DNA of 64,000 bases from Massariosphaeria phaeospora (lineage: Eukaryota > Ascomycota > Dothideomycetes > Pleosporales), in the NCBI GenBank assembly GCA_011032825.1, contig JAADJZ010000009.1:1240001-1304000 (forward strand), written 5' to 3'. Every line of letters starts with the position of its first letter. Positions within the stretch are counted from its first letter, which is position 1. This document shows, in pieces, positions 1 to 12,000 of the stretch. The translations under genes and the position numbers were made by a program. The notes under the pieces are model-generated. The model ran no database searches. It was given only the letters and a program-made list of their open reading frames with translations, and was not told the DNA's origin.

Positions 1-34
1 TCAGTCCCTACGCCGCTGCGCGCCTCCAAAAGTC

Positions 35-2115
35 ATGTCCACGCCCGCCATCTCAGATCCGGTGAAAGATTCCGGTACGTCAGCTCGGGGAAGATGCGCG
101 GGAGACGACGCGCCTGAGTCGCGGACACAAAGTGAAGAGGGTTACTAACGTGGCAGCACAGGTGCGTCATCGAAGTCCAAGAAAAAGCGGAATAAGAAGA
201 AAGGAGGAGGAGGAGGAGGAGCGGGGGCTAAGGCGGAGGATGCAGTCAGCGTGAATGGGGACTATGCGAAGCAAGAGGAACCAGACGCTGAGGCAGAGGA
301 CGAGGAAGAGCAGACGGTACGATGTGACTGCTCTACCATAACGACAGGCACAGAGCATTGGGTGCTCACTATTCCCTAGAAACCAACGACACAGTCCTCA
401 GACCCCGACGATGTTGAAGATGAGGAACAGCCCATATCTCCTACAACCGCGCAAGCGAACGGTACCAACGTGCACTCGATATCTTCCGCAGTAGCTCTCG
501 GTCTCGCTCGGTCTCGCTCGCAAGGCGGCGTAGCGTCCCCACCTCCAGCGGCTGACACCTCTGCACGCCTCGAAGTACTCGCCAAAGAGCGCGACACATT
601 GAGACAAGAGGTCACCGAGCTGAGAAAGAGCTTGGAGAGCATACAAGAAAAGCACGAGGAAGATATTAGCAATTTGCAGAGCGAATTGGAAGAGGCAAAT
701 GATGGCAAAGAACACTTCGAGACGCAGTACAAAAACCTGCTGGGAAGGGTCAATACGATCAAGACCTCTTTAGGGGACCGTTTGAAGGCTGATACGGTGG
801 GTATTCCACCCTTCTTTAGTTATCGCTTCGAAGAACGGTGCCCTCCTATATCCATTCGTACATGCTGATCAGTGGATAGGCCAGAATCGAAGAGTTCCAG
901 ACACAGGTAGCAGAACTCGAAGACCAGAATCGCGAGCTTCAGCAGAACAACGACACAGTAACCGAAGAATTCTCGAAAGTCAAACAGAAGAATGAAGCAC
1001 AAGCAGCGGAAATCGCAACGCTGCGTAGCCGGGCAAACCTGTCACAGCAAAACTGGGTGAAAGAGCGGGACGAACTTATCTCGCGAGAAGCCTACGCAAG
1101 AGAGGAGTTCGAAAATGCACAGCAAGCTATGCAAGATTGGGAGGTCTTAGCAATGAACGAGCGCTCATTACGAGAGAACCTGGCAGAGAAAGAGGCAGAG
1201 ATGAAAGACCAGCTCGAGATGACGAAAGACGCATACGAGAGAGCTGTGAGGGACCGAGACACGAACAACCAGACCGTTGAAGGCCTACAGAAGGCACTAC
1301 AAGATCTACAAAGCTGTGAGCTACTTGCAATTATCCCTTTTTTCTTCACCACAATCTGACGAGCAAAATTAGTGAGGCAAACTGAGCTGAAAGAGACTGT
1401 CGAAAAGTACGAGCCACAAATCACCAAGCTTAGGCAACAGGTGCAGGCTGCCGAACAGGCTGTAACCACGGCAAAGAAAACTCTCGAGACTACTCAGAAA
1501 GAACTCGAAAGAGCTCTGCCGTTTGAGAAGGAGGTCAAGGAGAAGAACCTGCTCATCGGCAAATTGAGGCATGAAGCTGTCACGCTAAACGAGCATCTCA
1601 CGAAAGCGCTCCGGATCCTGAAAAAGGGACGACCAGAGGACAACGTTGATCGACAGATTGTGACGAACTACATTCTTCATTTTCTCGCCATCGACCGGTC
1701 GGACCCGAAGAAGTTCGAAGCCCTGCAGCTCATTGCCGCGTTACTAGGCTGGAGTGATGGTACGTATATTAGGTTCTCTCGCAAGCACATCAAGCATCTG
1801 TGCTAACTCCTAGTAGAGCAGCGTGAACAAGCAGGCCTCGCCCGCCCTGGTGCTTCAAACAGCAGTCTCCGCATTCCAATGTCGCCCTTCCGGCGCACAC
1901 CTTCTACGCCGTCGTTGAATAACGCGCTGACCACTGATCCCATGCTCATGGCGAGTAGCTCAAGTAACAAAGAGTCACTGGCAGAGCTGTGGTCCGACTT
2001 CCTCGAGAGGGAGGCCGTTGAAGGTGGTCGGTCTAGGAGGGGAAGTCAGACAACCAGTCCACCACCAAGAAGCGATGCTGGTAGCGGGTTGGGAATTAGC
2101 GGGAGTGAGAAGTAG
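35..2115 (+). CDS. RUD3: RUD3-like golgin with C-terminal GRAB domain
   Basis: Golgi coiled-coil tether that binds Arf1-GTP and helps hold cis-Golgi structure and ER-Golgi traffic. Exons 35-74, 162-316, 380-796, 880-1315, 1373-1759 and 1817-2115 join in one frame to 577 residues; the first intron has a perfect TTACTAACG branch site. The N-terminus is lysine- and glycine-rich (about residues 17-35) and then acidic. A long heptad-rich coiled coil covers about 100-430. A GRAB-type domain lies at about 437-490 (NVDRQIVTNYILHFLAIDR, then FEALQLIAALLGWSD), where RUD3 and GMAP-210 bind Arf1. The tail ends with a conserved ESLAELWSDFLERE segment. The first ATG is only 35 bp into the window, so a more upstream start cannot be excluded. 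The gene converges on the bL32m gene. Confidence 0.87.
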
Positions 2116-2438
2116 TGCAGTCTCTGTGTAAGAATGGGTTTGGAGAAAGCGTAGCGACTTCTTGTATTTTATAGGATAGCTCTGGATTTGCATGCGGTGG
2201 ATACGGACTCAAGCGGGCGAGGCATGGCATCCAGCTCACGTCGAGTGGATTTCTGGCGTTGGCGCGATTTCCTTCGATCTGCATGGCAGCATCCTAGATT
2301 TGTTTGAATGGCTATGGTACATCTCGTGCCTCTCATCCTCCTTCCATTCAAATACTGGTACAGATAGTACAACCCACAGAAGAGCGCTTTTATGGCTGTG
2401 CCGGCTTCTCCAGATATATCCTACATCCGTACCAAGCT
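2116..2438. other. Intergenic, convergent 3' ends of RUD3 and bL32m
   Basis: These 323 bp between two converging genes should hold both 3' UTRs and poly(A) sites. The plus-strand open frames here (for example from 2304) overlap the second exon of the minus-strand bL32m gene and look like shadows. No repeat or RNA gene was seen. Confidence 0.6.
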
Positions 2439-3042
2439 TCACCGATCTTTGTACCCGTTCCAGGGCGTCTGTTTCAACACCGGCTTCTCTTCTCTCGGGT
2501 CTGGGGCACTGGTCCGCTTCCTCCTGGCGAAGTCTCGTTCCTCTCGCTTCAGCTGCTTCTCTTGCTTAACGGTTGGCTTCCGCACGCTCCACGACAGTTG
2601 ACCGAAGATTCTAGTTTTGATGGCTGCTCAATGTTAGACCAATCGTCAAATGGAGAGCTCTAGCTCGTGTGTCCGAGCACATACCATCCACACAGTACGG
2701 ACACAACAGATGCGAGCGCTTCACCCTCCCGCACGCTGAGCACTTGGCCAGCGATATAAGATCCTTCAATCCTTTGCCGGCCATGAACCGTTGCCTCTTC
2801 TTGCGATATGACGTCTTCTTCTTGGGAACGGCCTTGAGAATGCCCTCCCAGATGTCGGCGAGCGAAGGTATTGACGGGAGCGAGAGCGCGGGTATTGCGA
2901 GCGCGGCGAATGGCGTAGGCAGTGTTCGGAAAGGCTGCGAGAGACGCTGCAGGAGCGGCAGGTTCCCGACGGGGCGCAGAGGTCCGCTGAGACCGGGGAG
3001 GAGCGTCTGCCACAGTGGCGGCAGCGGTCGAGCGAGTGCCAT
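2439..3042 (-). CDS. MRPL32: Mitochondrial large-subunit ribosomal protein bL32m
   Basis: Mitoribosomal protein bL32m, probably processed after import. Exon 1 is 3042-2685 and exon 2 is 2623-2439, giving 180 residues. The mature part has the L32 signature PKKKTSYRKKRQR followed by a zinc site, CSACGRVKRSHLLCPYC (two CxxC pairs), as expected for bL32m. About 75 N-terminal residues are hydrophobic or basic with little acid, a likely mitochondrial targeting region. The unspliced frame runs into a meaningless tail after CPYCVDG. A GTATGT donor there, spliced to a downstream acceptor, gives a charged C-terminus ending PWNGYKDR, as in fungal orthologues. The acceptor is a GAGCAG pair, so one residue more or less is possible. 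The gene is divergent from CDC10. Confidence 0.88.
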
Positions 3043-3346
3043 GGCGATGGTAAATGTGGATTGACAGCGAGACGGACGTGGGCGCCGCCGTTGTGTGCGC
3101 GTCGGTGGTGTCAAGAAAACGCACCCAAGGTCGAGCTCTTTCCACGCTTAGCCTGAAGCGGCCTAGCGCAGCGTCGCTTCGTGGCTGCCCCTTTCCGCGC
3201 CTGCAACACCACGAGAAAGTCCACGACAGCGCTCCTGGCTATTTGTAAACAACGCCCGCTTTCCTGCACTCTTCCTCGCCCTCCTCAATCGCCCACTTCA
3301 ACTCCTCTCGCCCGTGTCTCCAGCCCCGAGGCTCGCATCGCCCGCA
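3043..3346. promoter_or_regulatory. Divergent promoter, bL32m / CDC10
   Basis: These 304 bp separate two start codons facing away from each other, so both promoters must lie here. Both 5' UTRs appear pyrimidine-rich. No specific transcription-factor site was identified. Confidence 0.5.
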
Positions 3347-4542
3347 ATGGCCAGCGCGTTCAATAACCAGCAGTCGGTGTATCCCCAGAGCCATGTCGGT
3401 TTCGACAGCATCACGAAGCAGATCGAGAAGAAGCTGGTGAAGCGGGGGTTCCAGTTCAACATCATCTGCGTCGGTAAGCTTCCTGCGCCATGCATCTGTC
3501 TTGCCATGTGCGGGTAGCAGGCAACTGACGCTTCAACCACAGGCCAGACAGGTCTGGGCAAGTCCACGCTCATCAACACCATCTTCGCGTCACATCTCAT
3601 GGACAGCAAGGGCCGCATGATGCCCGAGGAACCCATCCGCAGCACCACCGAAATCCAGGCTGTCTCGCACATCATCGAGGAGAACGGCGTGCGTCTGCGG
3701 CTCAACATCGTCGACACGCCCGGCTACGGCGACCTGATCAACAACGAGCGTTGCTGGGACCCCATTGTCAAGTACATCAAGGACCAGCACAGCGCCTACC
3801 TCCGCAAGGAGCTGACAGCGCAGCGCGAGCGGTACCTCCAGGACACGCGCATCCACTGCTGCTTGTTCTTCATCCAGCCGTCTGGCCACACCCTCAAGCC
3901 CATTGACATTGTCGTGCTCAAGAAGCTGAGCGAATTTGTCAACGTTGTGCCCGTCATTGCGAAGAGCGACAGCTTGACGCTTGAGGAGCGCGCCGTGTTC
4001 AAGGAGAGGATAAAGGAGGAGTTTGCGTTCCACAACCTGCGCATGTACCCGTACGACAATGAGGAGCACGACTCGGACGAAATTGCCCTGAACGACTCTA
4101 TCAAGGTATGCGCGACACAAGGACAACACTGGGCTATGCAGACTCTAACATGGCACAGAGCTTCATCCCCTTCGCCGTTGTCGGCTCGGAGAAGACAATT
4201 GTTTTGGACGGCAAACAGGTCCGTGCCCGCGAAAACCGCTGGGGTACCATCAATGGTAAATGACCGTGCTCACGTTGGTCTCACGTCTACTTACACAACA
4301 CTGCAGTCGAGGACGAGAACCACTGCGAATTTGTCTACCTCCGCAACTTCCTCACGCGCTCTCACTTGCAAGACCTGATCGAAACGACCGCCCAAATCCA
4401 CTACGAATCGTTCCGCGCTAAGCAGCTGCTCGCACTCAAGGAGAGCTCCGCAGTCGGCGGCCACAGCTCACGACCCATCTCGCCCGCCGCAGACCGCGAA
4501 CTCAGCCGGAACAGCCAACGAATGACGATGAACGGGTACTAG
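3347..4542 (+). CDS. CDC10: Septin Cdc10/AspD
   Basis: Septin GTP-binding protein that assembles into hetero-oligomeric rods at septa and the hyphal cortex. Exons 3347-3473, 3543-4105, 4159-4255 and 4307-4542 give 340 residues. The N-terminus SHVGFDSITKQIEKKL is the Cdc10-type polybasic/alpha-0 region. The G domain has the P-loop GQTGLGKST (about 43-51), the switch DTPGYGD (about 100) and AKSD (about 181), followed by the septin unique element around ENHCEFVYLRNFL. The C-terminus is short with no long coiled coil, as in Cdc10 and unlike Cdc3, Cdc11 and Cdc12. All introns start GTAAG/GTATG/GTAAA and keep phase. The Aspergillus counterpart is AspD. Confidence 0.94.
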
Positions 4543-5302
4543 GAGTTCCCGAACCACAGTCGCGTTGACTCGAGTGTTGGAGCCAAGCCCGCTAATCTTC
4601 GGGAGAATAAAGAGCGGCTGCTTAAAATGGTTTCTCCGGACGCGACGACAAAGGTAGCTGTGGACGCGGATTGAACAAGATCGGCAGCTAGCATGGGGGC
4701 CGGGTAGTGGTGATGACCGGGGCGCAATCTGACTTGATCGGTTGTGGTATGATACCAGTGCAGCACTTATCGGCACGCACGCAAGTTTGACAGAAGAGCG
4801 GGGGCATAATCCAAGGATACTTTTTTCTACATTACCACTTACTGCTGCTCTACACCCCAGACTTTTCTCTTGAATATGGTTTTAGTGTTTCGAGTTTAGC
4901 TTTTCAATTCTTTGAGTGTGTTCTCATTTGTCTGAGCGGGGGGTTTAACGGGGTTATATCCTTGGTGTGCTTAGTTAGGTAGTCAGTCAGGTTGGGAGCG
5001 AGAGGGGCTGTGGTAATTCAATCAAAAAGATATAATTTCTTGGGTCTGCTCTACGTGTGGCTTTCTTCCGCCTGGGGGTGGCCAACTTCGTCGGACTGGT
5101 CGGTTTGGTTGCCGCGGGCTTTGCTTTTCCCTGGCTTTGGCCGTGGACTTTGTAGCCACTGGACCAGATTTCGTGCCATGTTGCGATGCTATCGGATGAT
5201 GCTCCAGTCAGCTGGAACGACGCCGCTGGTCGTCAAACCTCCTTAGGCAGCGGGCCTGGTTGAGTTCGGGATGTGGTTACTGTCTCTTTCCTCTCGCCCA
5301 GC
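4543..5302. other. Intergenic, convergent 3' ends of CDC10 and LTO1
   Basis: 760 bp between two converging genes. T-rich tracts around 4820-4960 fit the CDC10 3' UTR. The 84-codon open frame at 4992-5246 is Trp-rich with no recognisable motif and I do not call it. Nothing else was seen. Confidence 0.55.
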
Positions 5303-5992
5303 TCATCTCAGAAGTCGCGACCCAGTAAAGTCCTCCATATTGTCTCCGCCCAACCCACCACTAGCTGCTTCGCCGCCCGCGACCTTGACGCCTCGCCCCT
5401 TCCCCCGGCTCGGCGACCCGGTTGAAGCCGTCGTCGTCGCATCGGCAGTCTCCCCGATAATGCGCTCTATCACTTTCGCCTTCGCCCCCGCGCGCTTGAC
5501 TCTATCGTCGAAGTCCGCTACGCCGTCTTCCGTGTTGGCCGTGCTGAATGTGAGGGGGTCGGTTAGGGCGTGCAGGAGGTGGATGTTGTTGGTTAGGCGG
5601 GGGTTGTGGGGGAGCGCGTTTAAGGAACGCTTTGGGTGCTCGTTGACGTCGTCGTCGGCCTCGGCGTGCTCTTTGCCTACTCCGGATGTAGAAGATGATT
5701 CAGGCGTTCGAGATACGGAGATCCGCGCGCCCCAAACACAGGCTCGGCCGTGCAGCGCGCCGAGAGAAGCGAATTTGTCGAACCCCTTTTCCAGCCCGAA
5801 GATGCGGCCTTCGATGCGGCCGGCCAGGGCGCCGTCACGGGTGCCGGTGGTGTAGGCGGTGGTGTAGAGGGTGTCTTCGAGGGTGAGCAGGGAAGTGAAG
5901 GGGTCGGGGTCGGAGGAGGCTTCCTCGCTTTGAGCTTGTGGAAACTTTTCGGTGGAGGAGGGGTGGGGTGGCGGTTCAGATGGGTGGGCCAT
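5303..5992 (-). CDS. LTO1: LTO1/ORAOV1-family Fe-S adaptor
   Basis: Partner of Yae1 that recruits the ABC protein Rli1 to the cytosolic Fe-S assembly machinery, and so supports ribosome recycling. It is a single exon of 229 residues. The diagnostic deca-GX3 helix is clear at about 45-80: glycines recur every fourth residue in GTRDGALAGRIEGRIFGLEKG and the following FDKFASLGALHG. The rest is low-complexity, charged and Ser/Gly-rich. I chose the ATG of MAHPSEPP because the frame upstream of it is unconserved in character. Lto1 proteins usually end in a short tail with a C-terminal Trp that binds the targeting complex. Here NMEDF occurs but is followed by seven more residues. The gene is divergent from MES1. 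Confidence 0.83.
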   Translation of the reverse strand: MAHPSEPPPHPSSTEKFPQAQSEEASSDPDPFTSLLTLEDTLYTTAYTTGTRDGALAGRIEGRIFGLEKGFDKFASLGALHGRACVWGARISVSRTPESSSTSGVGKEHAEADDDVNEHPKRSLNALPHNPRLTNNIHLLHALTDPLTFSTANTEDGVADFDDRVKRAGAKAKVIERIIGETADATTTASTGSPSRGKGRGVKVAGGEAASGGLGGDNMEDFTGSRLLR

Positions 5993-6344
5993 TGGGTGTG
6001 GGTAGGTGTTCGATAGTAGACTAGGGATGGCTTGTGTCTGTTTCTGACTATTATAATGCCTCGATAACCTTGCTCTTTGGACGCGATGAATAATAGCAGA
6101 CTGCACGTGCTACATCCAGGGTCCCTGCAGCCCTAGAGCATGCCCACTTGCGGCTCAAAGGGTGGCGGTTGTGGCGCTAGCGGCTTGGCAGTGAGAGTGG
6201 CGGGGTAGGTTTGGCGGGGCAGCTCCCCGTCGGACGCTGATTGGTTTCGTCAACTCCAGCTAGGCGACTCGCGTTGACTCACTGCGCGACGACGAAACAC
6301 AACTACCTGGACTAGGCGGAGGTCTTTCTCACCCCAACACCACA
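5993..6344. promoter_or_regulatory. Divergent promoter, LTO1 / MES1
   Basis: 352 bp between two outward-facing start codons. It is GC-rich near 6170-6250 and has a CT/AC-rich MES1 leader (6250-6344). No defined binding motif was recognised. The arrangement would allow joint control of two translation-related genes. Confidence 0.5.
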
Positions 6345-8278
6345 ATGGCTGACAAGAAGATCTTGCCCGTCGAGGGCGAGCGCAATGTGCTGATCACTAG
6401 CGCCTTACCATATGTCAACAACGTCCCCCACTTGGGCAATATTGTCGGCAGCGTTCTCTCCGCCGACGTCTTCGCCCGTTTCTCTCGCGCCCGTGGCTAC
6501 AACACGCTGTACGTCTGCGGAACCGACGAGTATGGCACTGCGACCGAAACCAAGGCCATCGAGGAGAACATCACCCCCAAAGAGCTGTGCGACAAGTACT
6601 ATGCACTTCACTCCGACGTCTACAAATGGTTCAACATCTCATTCGACCACTTCGGGCGCACCCCCACCCAACAGCAGACCGACATCGCCCAGGACATCTT
6701 CACGAAGCTCTACAAAAACGGCTTCCTCGAGGAGCAGACCACAACACAGCCATACTGCGAAACACACAAGAGCTTCTTGGCGGATCGGTTCGTAGAGGGC
6801 GAGTGCCCCCTATGCCACTACAACGACGCGCGCGGCGACCAGTGCGACAAGTGCGGTCATCTTCTGGATCCGCTGGAGCTCATCAACCCGAAATGTAAAC
6901 TCGATGGCGCGACGCCAGTCCCTCGCGAAACAAAACACGTCTACCTCTGCTTAGACAAACTGCAGCCGGCACAGGAGGAGTGGTTCAAGAAGGCCAGCGA
7001 GGAGGGCAATTGGAGCAGTAATGGTGTCCAGATCACATCGAGTTGGCTGAAAGAGGGCCTCCGACCTCGAGGCATCACCCGCGACCTCAAGTGGGGCACT
7101 GCTGTCCCGCTCGAGGGTTACGAGGACAAGGTCATGTACGTGTGGTTCGACGCTTGCATCGGTTACGTCTCGATCACCGCAACATACACAGATGACTGGG
7201 AGAAGTGGTGGCGCAATCCGGAGCACGTCAAGCTGTACCAGTTCATGGGCAAGGACAACGTGCCATTTCACACCGTCGTCTTCCCCTGCAGCCAGATTGG
7301 TACCAAGGACAAGTGGACCATGCTCAACACCATATCAACAACCGAATACCTCAACTACGAAAAAGGCAAATTCTCCAAGTCCCGATCCATCGGCGTATTC
7401 GGGAACAATGCAAAAGACACTGGCATCCCTTCGGATGTCTGGCGATACTACCTTCTCTCTCACCGACCCGAGACCGGCGACTCCGAGTTCGAATGGGACG
7501 GTTTCATTGCCGCCAACAACAACGAGCTGCTCAAGAACCTAGGCAACTTCGTCAACCGCGTCATCAAATTTGTCAATTCCAAAGTCTACAACGGCGTAGT
7601 ACCAGACTACAAGTCCTCCACGTCCACAGACACAGACCTGACCGCCTACTTCGCCGAGCACAAGTCCAAAGTCAACGACCTCCTCACCAAATACATCGCC
7701 GAGCTCTCAGACGTGAAAATCAAAGCCGCCCTCTCCACCGCCCTGCACGTCTCCAGCCTCGGCAACGCCCTCCTGCAAGACAACAAACTCGACAACAATC
7801 TCGCCACCGAACAACCGGACAAATGCGCCGCCGTCGTCGGCCTCGCGCTAAACCACATCCACCTGCTCGCCTCCCTCATCGAGCCCTACCTCCCCGACAC
7901 CACAGCCCTCATCCTCGGCCAGCTCAACGCCTCGTTCCTCCCCATCCCGGACGTCTGGGCCGCGGGCTCCATCGCCGTCGGCTCGACGCTCGGCCCTGCC
8001 GCTCACCTCTTCTCGCCCATTAAGCCGGAGCGCGAGCAGGAGTGGCGTGAGCAGTTTGGCGGCGAGGAGGCGCGCAAGGCGAGGGATGAGAAGGCTGCTA
8101 AGGCCGCGGCCAAGAAGGCGGAGAAGGAGCGCAAGAAGGCGAAGAAAGCGGGTGGTGGTGGTGGACCGGCCGGGGTTGAGGCTGCGGAGAAGGGGGGATG
8201 GGGAAGATGCCTGCGGCGAAGACGGCGGTCGAGGAGGTTGCGGAGGGGGTGGAGCAGGTGGTGCTTCAGACGTCGTAG
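6345..8278 (+). CDS. MES1: Cytosolic methionyl-tRNA synthetase, C-terminal frameshift
   Basis: Class I aminoacyl-tRNA synthetase that charges tRNA-Met. It is intronless. It shows the HIGH-type motif PHLGN (about 28-32), a zinc knuckle CPLC...CDKCGH, the KMSKS-type motif KFSKSRS (about 341-347) and the anticodon-binding helical domain, then a Lys/Ala-rich tail. There is no N-terminal GST-like domain, as is usual in filamentous fungi. As written, the frame leaves a normal tail at a run of six G (8192-8197) and reads Arg-rich nonsense to 8393. With one more G in the run it reads GKMPAAKTAVEEVAEG and stops at 8276-8278, giving about 644 residues. I take that as the real end, so this is either a sequence error or a very recent frameshift. 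Confidence 0.92.
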
Positions 8279-9065
8279 AGGGAAGGGGTTTGGTGGTGTG
8301 GTGTTGTTTCCGGGTGAGGTGGGTGGGCATGAAAGGGGTGTTTGTGAATGTGTGCGTGTTTTTAGAGGCTGGAGCTGGAGTAGAGGATTATAATCTGAGT
8401 CGCAGGCTATGGGGGTATGGGGATATGCTATATCCATCAAGTATAAACGCTTCTTAATGTCTGGGTTGGGCAAAATACGGAGGCGAAGCGTGCCATGCTG
8501 GTGTTAATGCTAATGTAGGGGCACAGCACGGGATTCTTGGACGGCGCCGTCGAAGAGCTGCTGTTTTTCTTGGGTCTTTCGTCTTTGCGTACCGAAGCGC
8601 TTTGGGCGAAGTGGGTGGGTGGGTGGAAAATGGCGTAGGTGATAGGCGTATCTGGAGATCGGTGTGTTAGCTGGGGTGGACTTTCTCTTGTTTCGTTGTG
8701 TGGGTATTGAGTGATAGGGGTTCTGATGTAAAGGGGTTTTCAAGAAAGTGGAATTGAAGGTAGATTCTTGACTGATGGGCTATGATATGCTGTCGTGACG
8801 ACTCGTGAGTGTGGTGTGTGGTGTATGTAAGGAGGAAGTGTGAGGAAGTGTTATGGATGTGCGTATTTCTGGCGTGTGATGGCGTCGCTGCATGTTTTTG
8901 GGATGCTCGTCATGGTATTGTGAAAAGACTCAATTCAACACGCTCTTAAGCTACTAACTTGACTTTCATTGAGACAGGCTAGGCAATACGCGATATACAC
9001 GAGACTGCAAATCCTGATAGTTCCACATCGCCACTTGTGCAGCAAACTCAAACTCAAACCCAAAC
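8279..9065. other. Intergenic, convergent 3' ends of MES1 and the NACHT gene
   Basis: 787 bp. The part just after MES1 is G/T-rich and includes TGTGTG-like tracts near 8330-8360 and 8800-8840. Around 9045-9070 there are repeated CAAACTC words. The 77-codon minus-strand frame at 8510-8743 has no recognisable character and was not called. Confidence 0.55.
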
Positions 9066-12000
9066 TCAACCATCTCTGAGTCTTTTAGCTGCCCTGCTGA
9101 ACTCGGTCTGATCTGGATCCAACTGCTTGTCCCAGGCAGCGCGGATGAGGTCGTGCTCCTGGGAACTCATGGGCTCTATCGCTTGTCTTGCTTTCAGGAG
9201 CCTACTCTTATTTTGCTGTTCCAGTTCCATGAGCGTTAGCTCGTGGGGCTGTAGGGGGCTGGGGCTCCGGGGCTCGTTGCTGGTGGTTCCGGTCCTGTTC
9301 TGTGAACGGGAATCTTCAGTCCGTTTTTGTGTCTGAAGCCTCTCCTTGTTTTGCTGTTGCAGTTCTATGAGCTTTATCTGCGAACGGGAATCTTCAATCC
9401 GTCTTTGTATCTGAAGCCTTTTCTTGTTTTGTTGTTCCAGATACATGAGATCACCGTGATGTCGTAAGATTGCGACCTGGAGCAGTAATATCGTTTGTCT
9501 CTTTGATGCAGGTAGAATATCTGTCTGCGCAATCCAGATTCTAAATTGCTTCCAACTCTCTAATATTTCGGGCACCGTGTGCTTGATTTCCGGGTTTAGG
9601 AACTCTGGTATTTCGCGTGAAAACATATAGAACCGTTTTCTTTCGCTTTTCTCTACGAATTCAGGGATTCGGTCGATCGTGTCGCGTGCTAATCTTAGCT
9701 CCTCGAAGGGAAGAGACCAGTCGTCTGTAGATGAAACGAACCAGCCGTATAGCCATCTACAGAATTCTTGATACGTGGCAGGCTCGAGCTCAAACCAATG
9801 TATAGTGTCGTTAATCTGCAGCATTCTGATCTGATGGGCATCGCATTTAGTACCTTTGGCTGAAGCCTTATGCTCATCGAGCTGCCTCTCGAACGCGAAT
9901 CGGCGATTGCATCCATGTATGACACCATCAGTGACCGTAGAGCAGATATATCTCTTGCGCACTGGTGTGATGATGTGACGAGGTTTCTGGGAAGAATGAT
10001 GCTTGTGCACATGCTGTTTGAGTGCTCGTGTGGTCAGGAACCCGATGCGGCTAAACGAGCAAGACGTCTCTGCGCATTTTATACCGCCTGTGTGGTGTTT
10101 TTCATGTTCTTCTCGCTCTTTTGTGGTCCGGGAATACTCCCCGCATCCCCAGAACCGGCAGGGAAACATGAACTGAGTGAAGGTATGCTTGAAATCTGCG
10201 ATCCGAGCCAGTGATGAAGGAGAAAAGCTGGTGTTTGGCTGCATGATCCCGGATATCATCTCCTTGTAACCGTGTAGCATCACACTAAACAAGGTTGGAT
10301 CCTGCGCGAGATCGTATTTTTCGACATCTAGATTCCACATATATCAATATAACAGCTTTTAGATATTGTTGAGTTTGTGTACGTACCATTCCCATCGCCG
10401 AAAACCTTTTGACTTCTGATTTCTTCCCATCGAGTCGACCGTAATATCATGTCCGTCAAATGTGGGTAGCTAGAGAACACTGCAGGAAGTAGTTCTTTGC
10501 CAGAAGTTCCAAGCAGCTCCGAAAGATCTGGTCGATGGTAGTTATGCGAGTCCTCGCATTCTTGTTGCTTCTCATGGACTTGATCCATGAGATCCAGCAA
10601 CTGATCGACATTGGGTCCGCTGCGAGACTTGCGTAGGAATTCTAGGACATGTTCCTTCCAGAAATGCACAGAATATCTGCTTAGTCCACAGCCAGTGTTG
10701 AGTATTGTTTGTATTTTTTCATCGGTAACCTGCTTCGAGTTCAAGACATCGAGTCCTTGAACAAGAGTCGATAAGCATGTAGACGCGATTAGATAACTTG
10801 CTTGAAGTGGGTCAATGTTGATGCTACTAGTCCCCCGGATGAAGTATCTGGTATGTGGTTAGCTCGTCGTAGAAGAACGTGGGATATCAGACTTACTCTC
10901 TTGCTGTGAAATGGATGAACTGCACAGTCCCATTCCTCGTTTCCTCCAGGATGGGCCTGCACAAATTCAGTATCTCTTCGTATGCAAGCGTTTGGTTGCT
11001 CCAGGAACCATTGCCGCTGGCTTGCGCAAGCGCACTGGCTGTTTCAAAGACTTTCAACGGACGAAGTCCATATATTGTCCAACGCAATATGGTTTCGACA
11101 GCTTCACGCGTTCTACCTTCCGATTCACTCATAATCTGGCGTAGAATCCTAGTATACCTGAAGCTTTCGTTAGCGAAGTACTGTGAGGATAGAAAGAACC
11201 CCTACAAGGAGTCTAGACCCTTCGGTAGTTGATGTAAGATATTGCGAAAGTCGGCCAGGTTATAAGCCTCTAGAGAACGGAGCACTAGTCGAACCCACAG
11301 AAACATTCCTGTTCTATAGTAAGCACAGCAGGTCAGCGGACTGTTTATACAGACCTTCAGCTTTTTCGATAAGCTCCTCTCGAATTTTTTTGATCATGTC
11401 ATCTGAGTTTTGATGTATCCGTTGAAGGCCCGTATGCAGTCTCGCAAGTTCGCTAGTAGTGTAGGATGCAATGGATGCATCCATGCACTGACGCTGTCTG
11501 TCAAGGTCGAGAATGGGGTACCGGCTCAATTTACCGGATATGCTAGGAACATTTCTACCTGAAATTAACACTTTGCAGACGGTACCAGGCCCTGCGCTGG
11601 TCGTCAAAGAGAGCATATCCTCTATGACTTGCCCCTGAGTGCATCCATCTAACTCATCAATTCCATCGAGAATGATTCGCACACATGAAATTGTACCGAC
11701 AAGAGTCTGTAGTAGCTTCTTGATACGAGTGATGGAAGCGGCATGCGCATTGACGATATGCTCGTCGTATATGTAAGCAGCCATGTCGGGATATTGGCGA
11801 ATTAACTGAGCTATGATTGTGCACATCGCATGTGCGGGTCTACTTGTTATGGATGATTGTTGGCCGCAGAAATAGTATAAAACAGCGGCTTGCCCGTCCT
11901 GTTTCAAGAACCGGGTGATGGTAGCAGATATCACAGTTTTACCTAGATCAACTCAGCAACTGGTGTGAGAAACTTAACCAAAATGCATACCAGCTCCAGG

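Noticed and set aside
8279..8393. Extended C-terminus of MES1 as written
   Set aside because: Arg/Gly/Trp-rich and unlike synthetase tails; a one-base change in a G run gives a natural tail and a stop at 8278.
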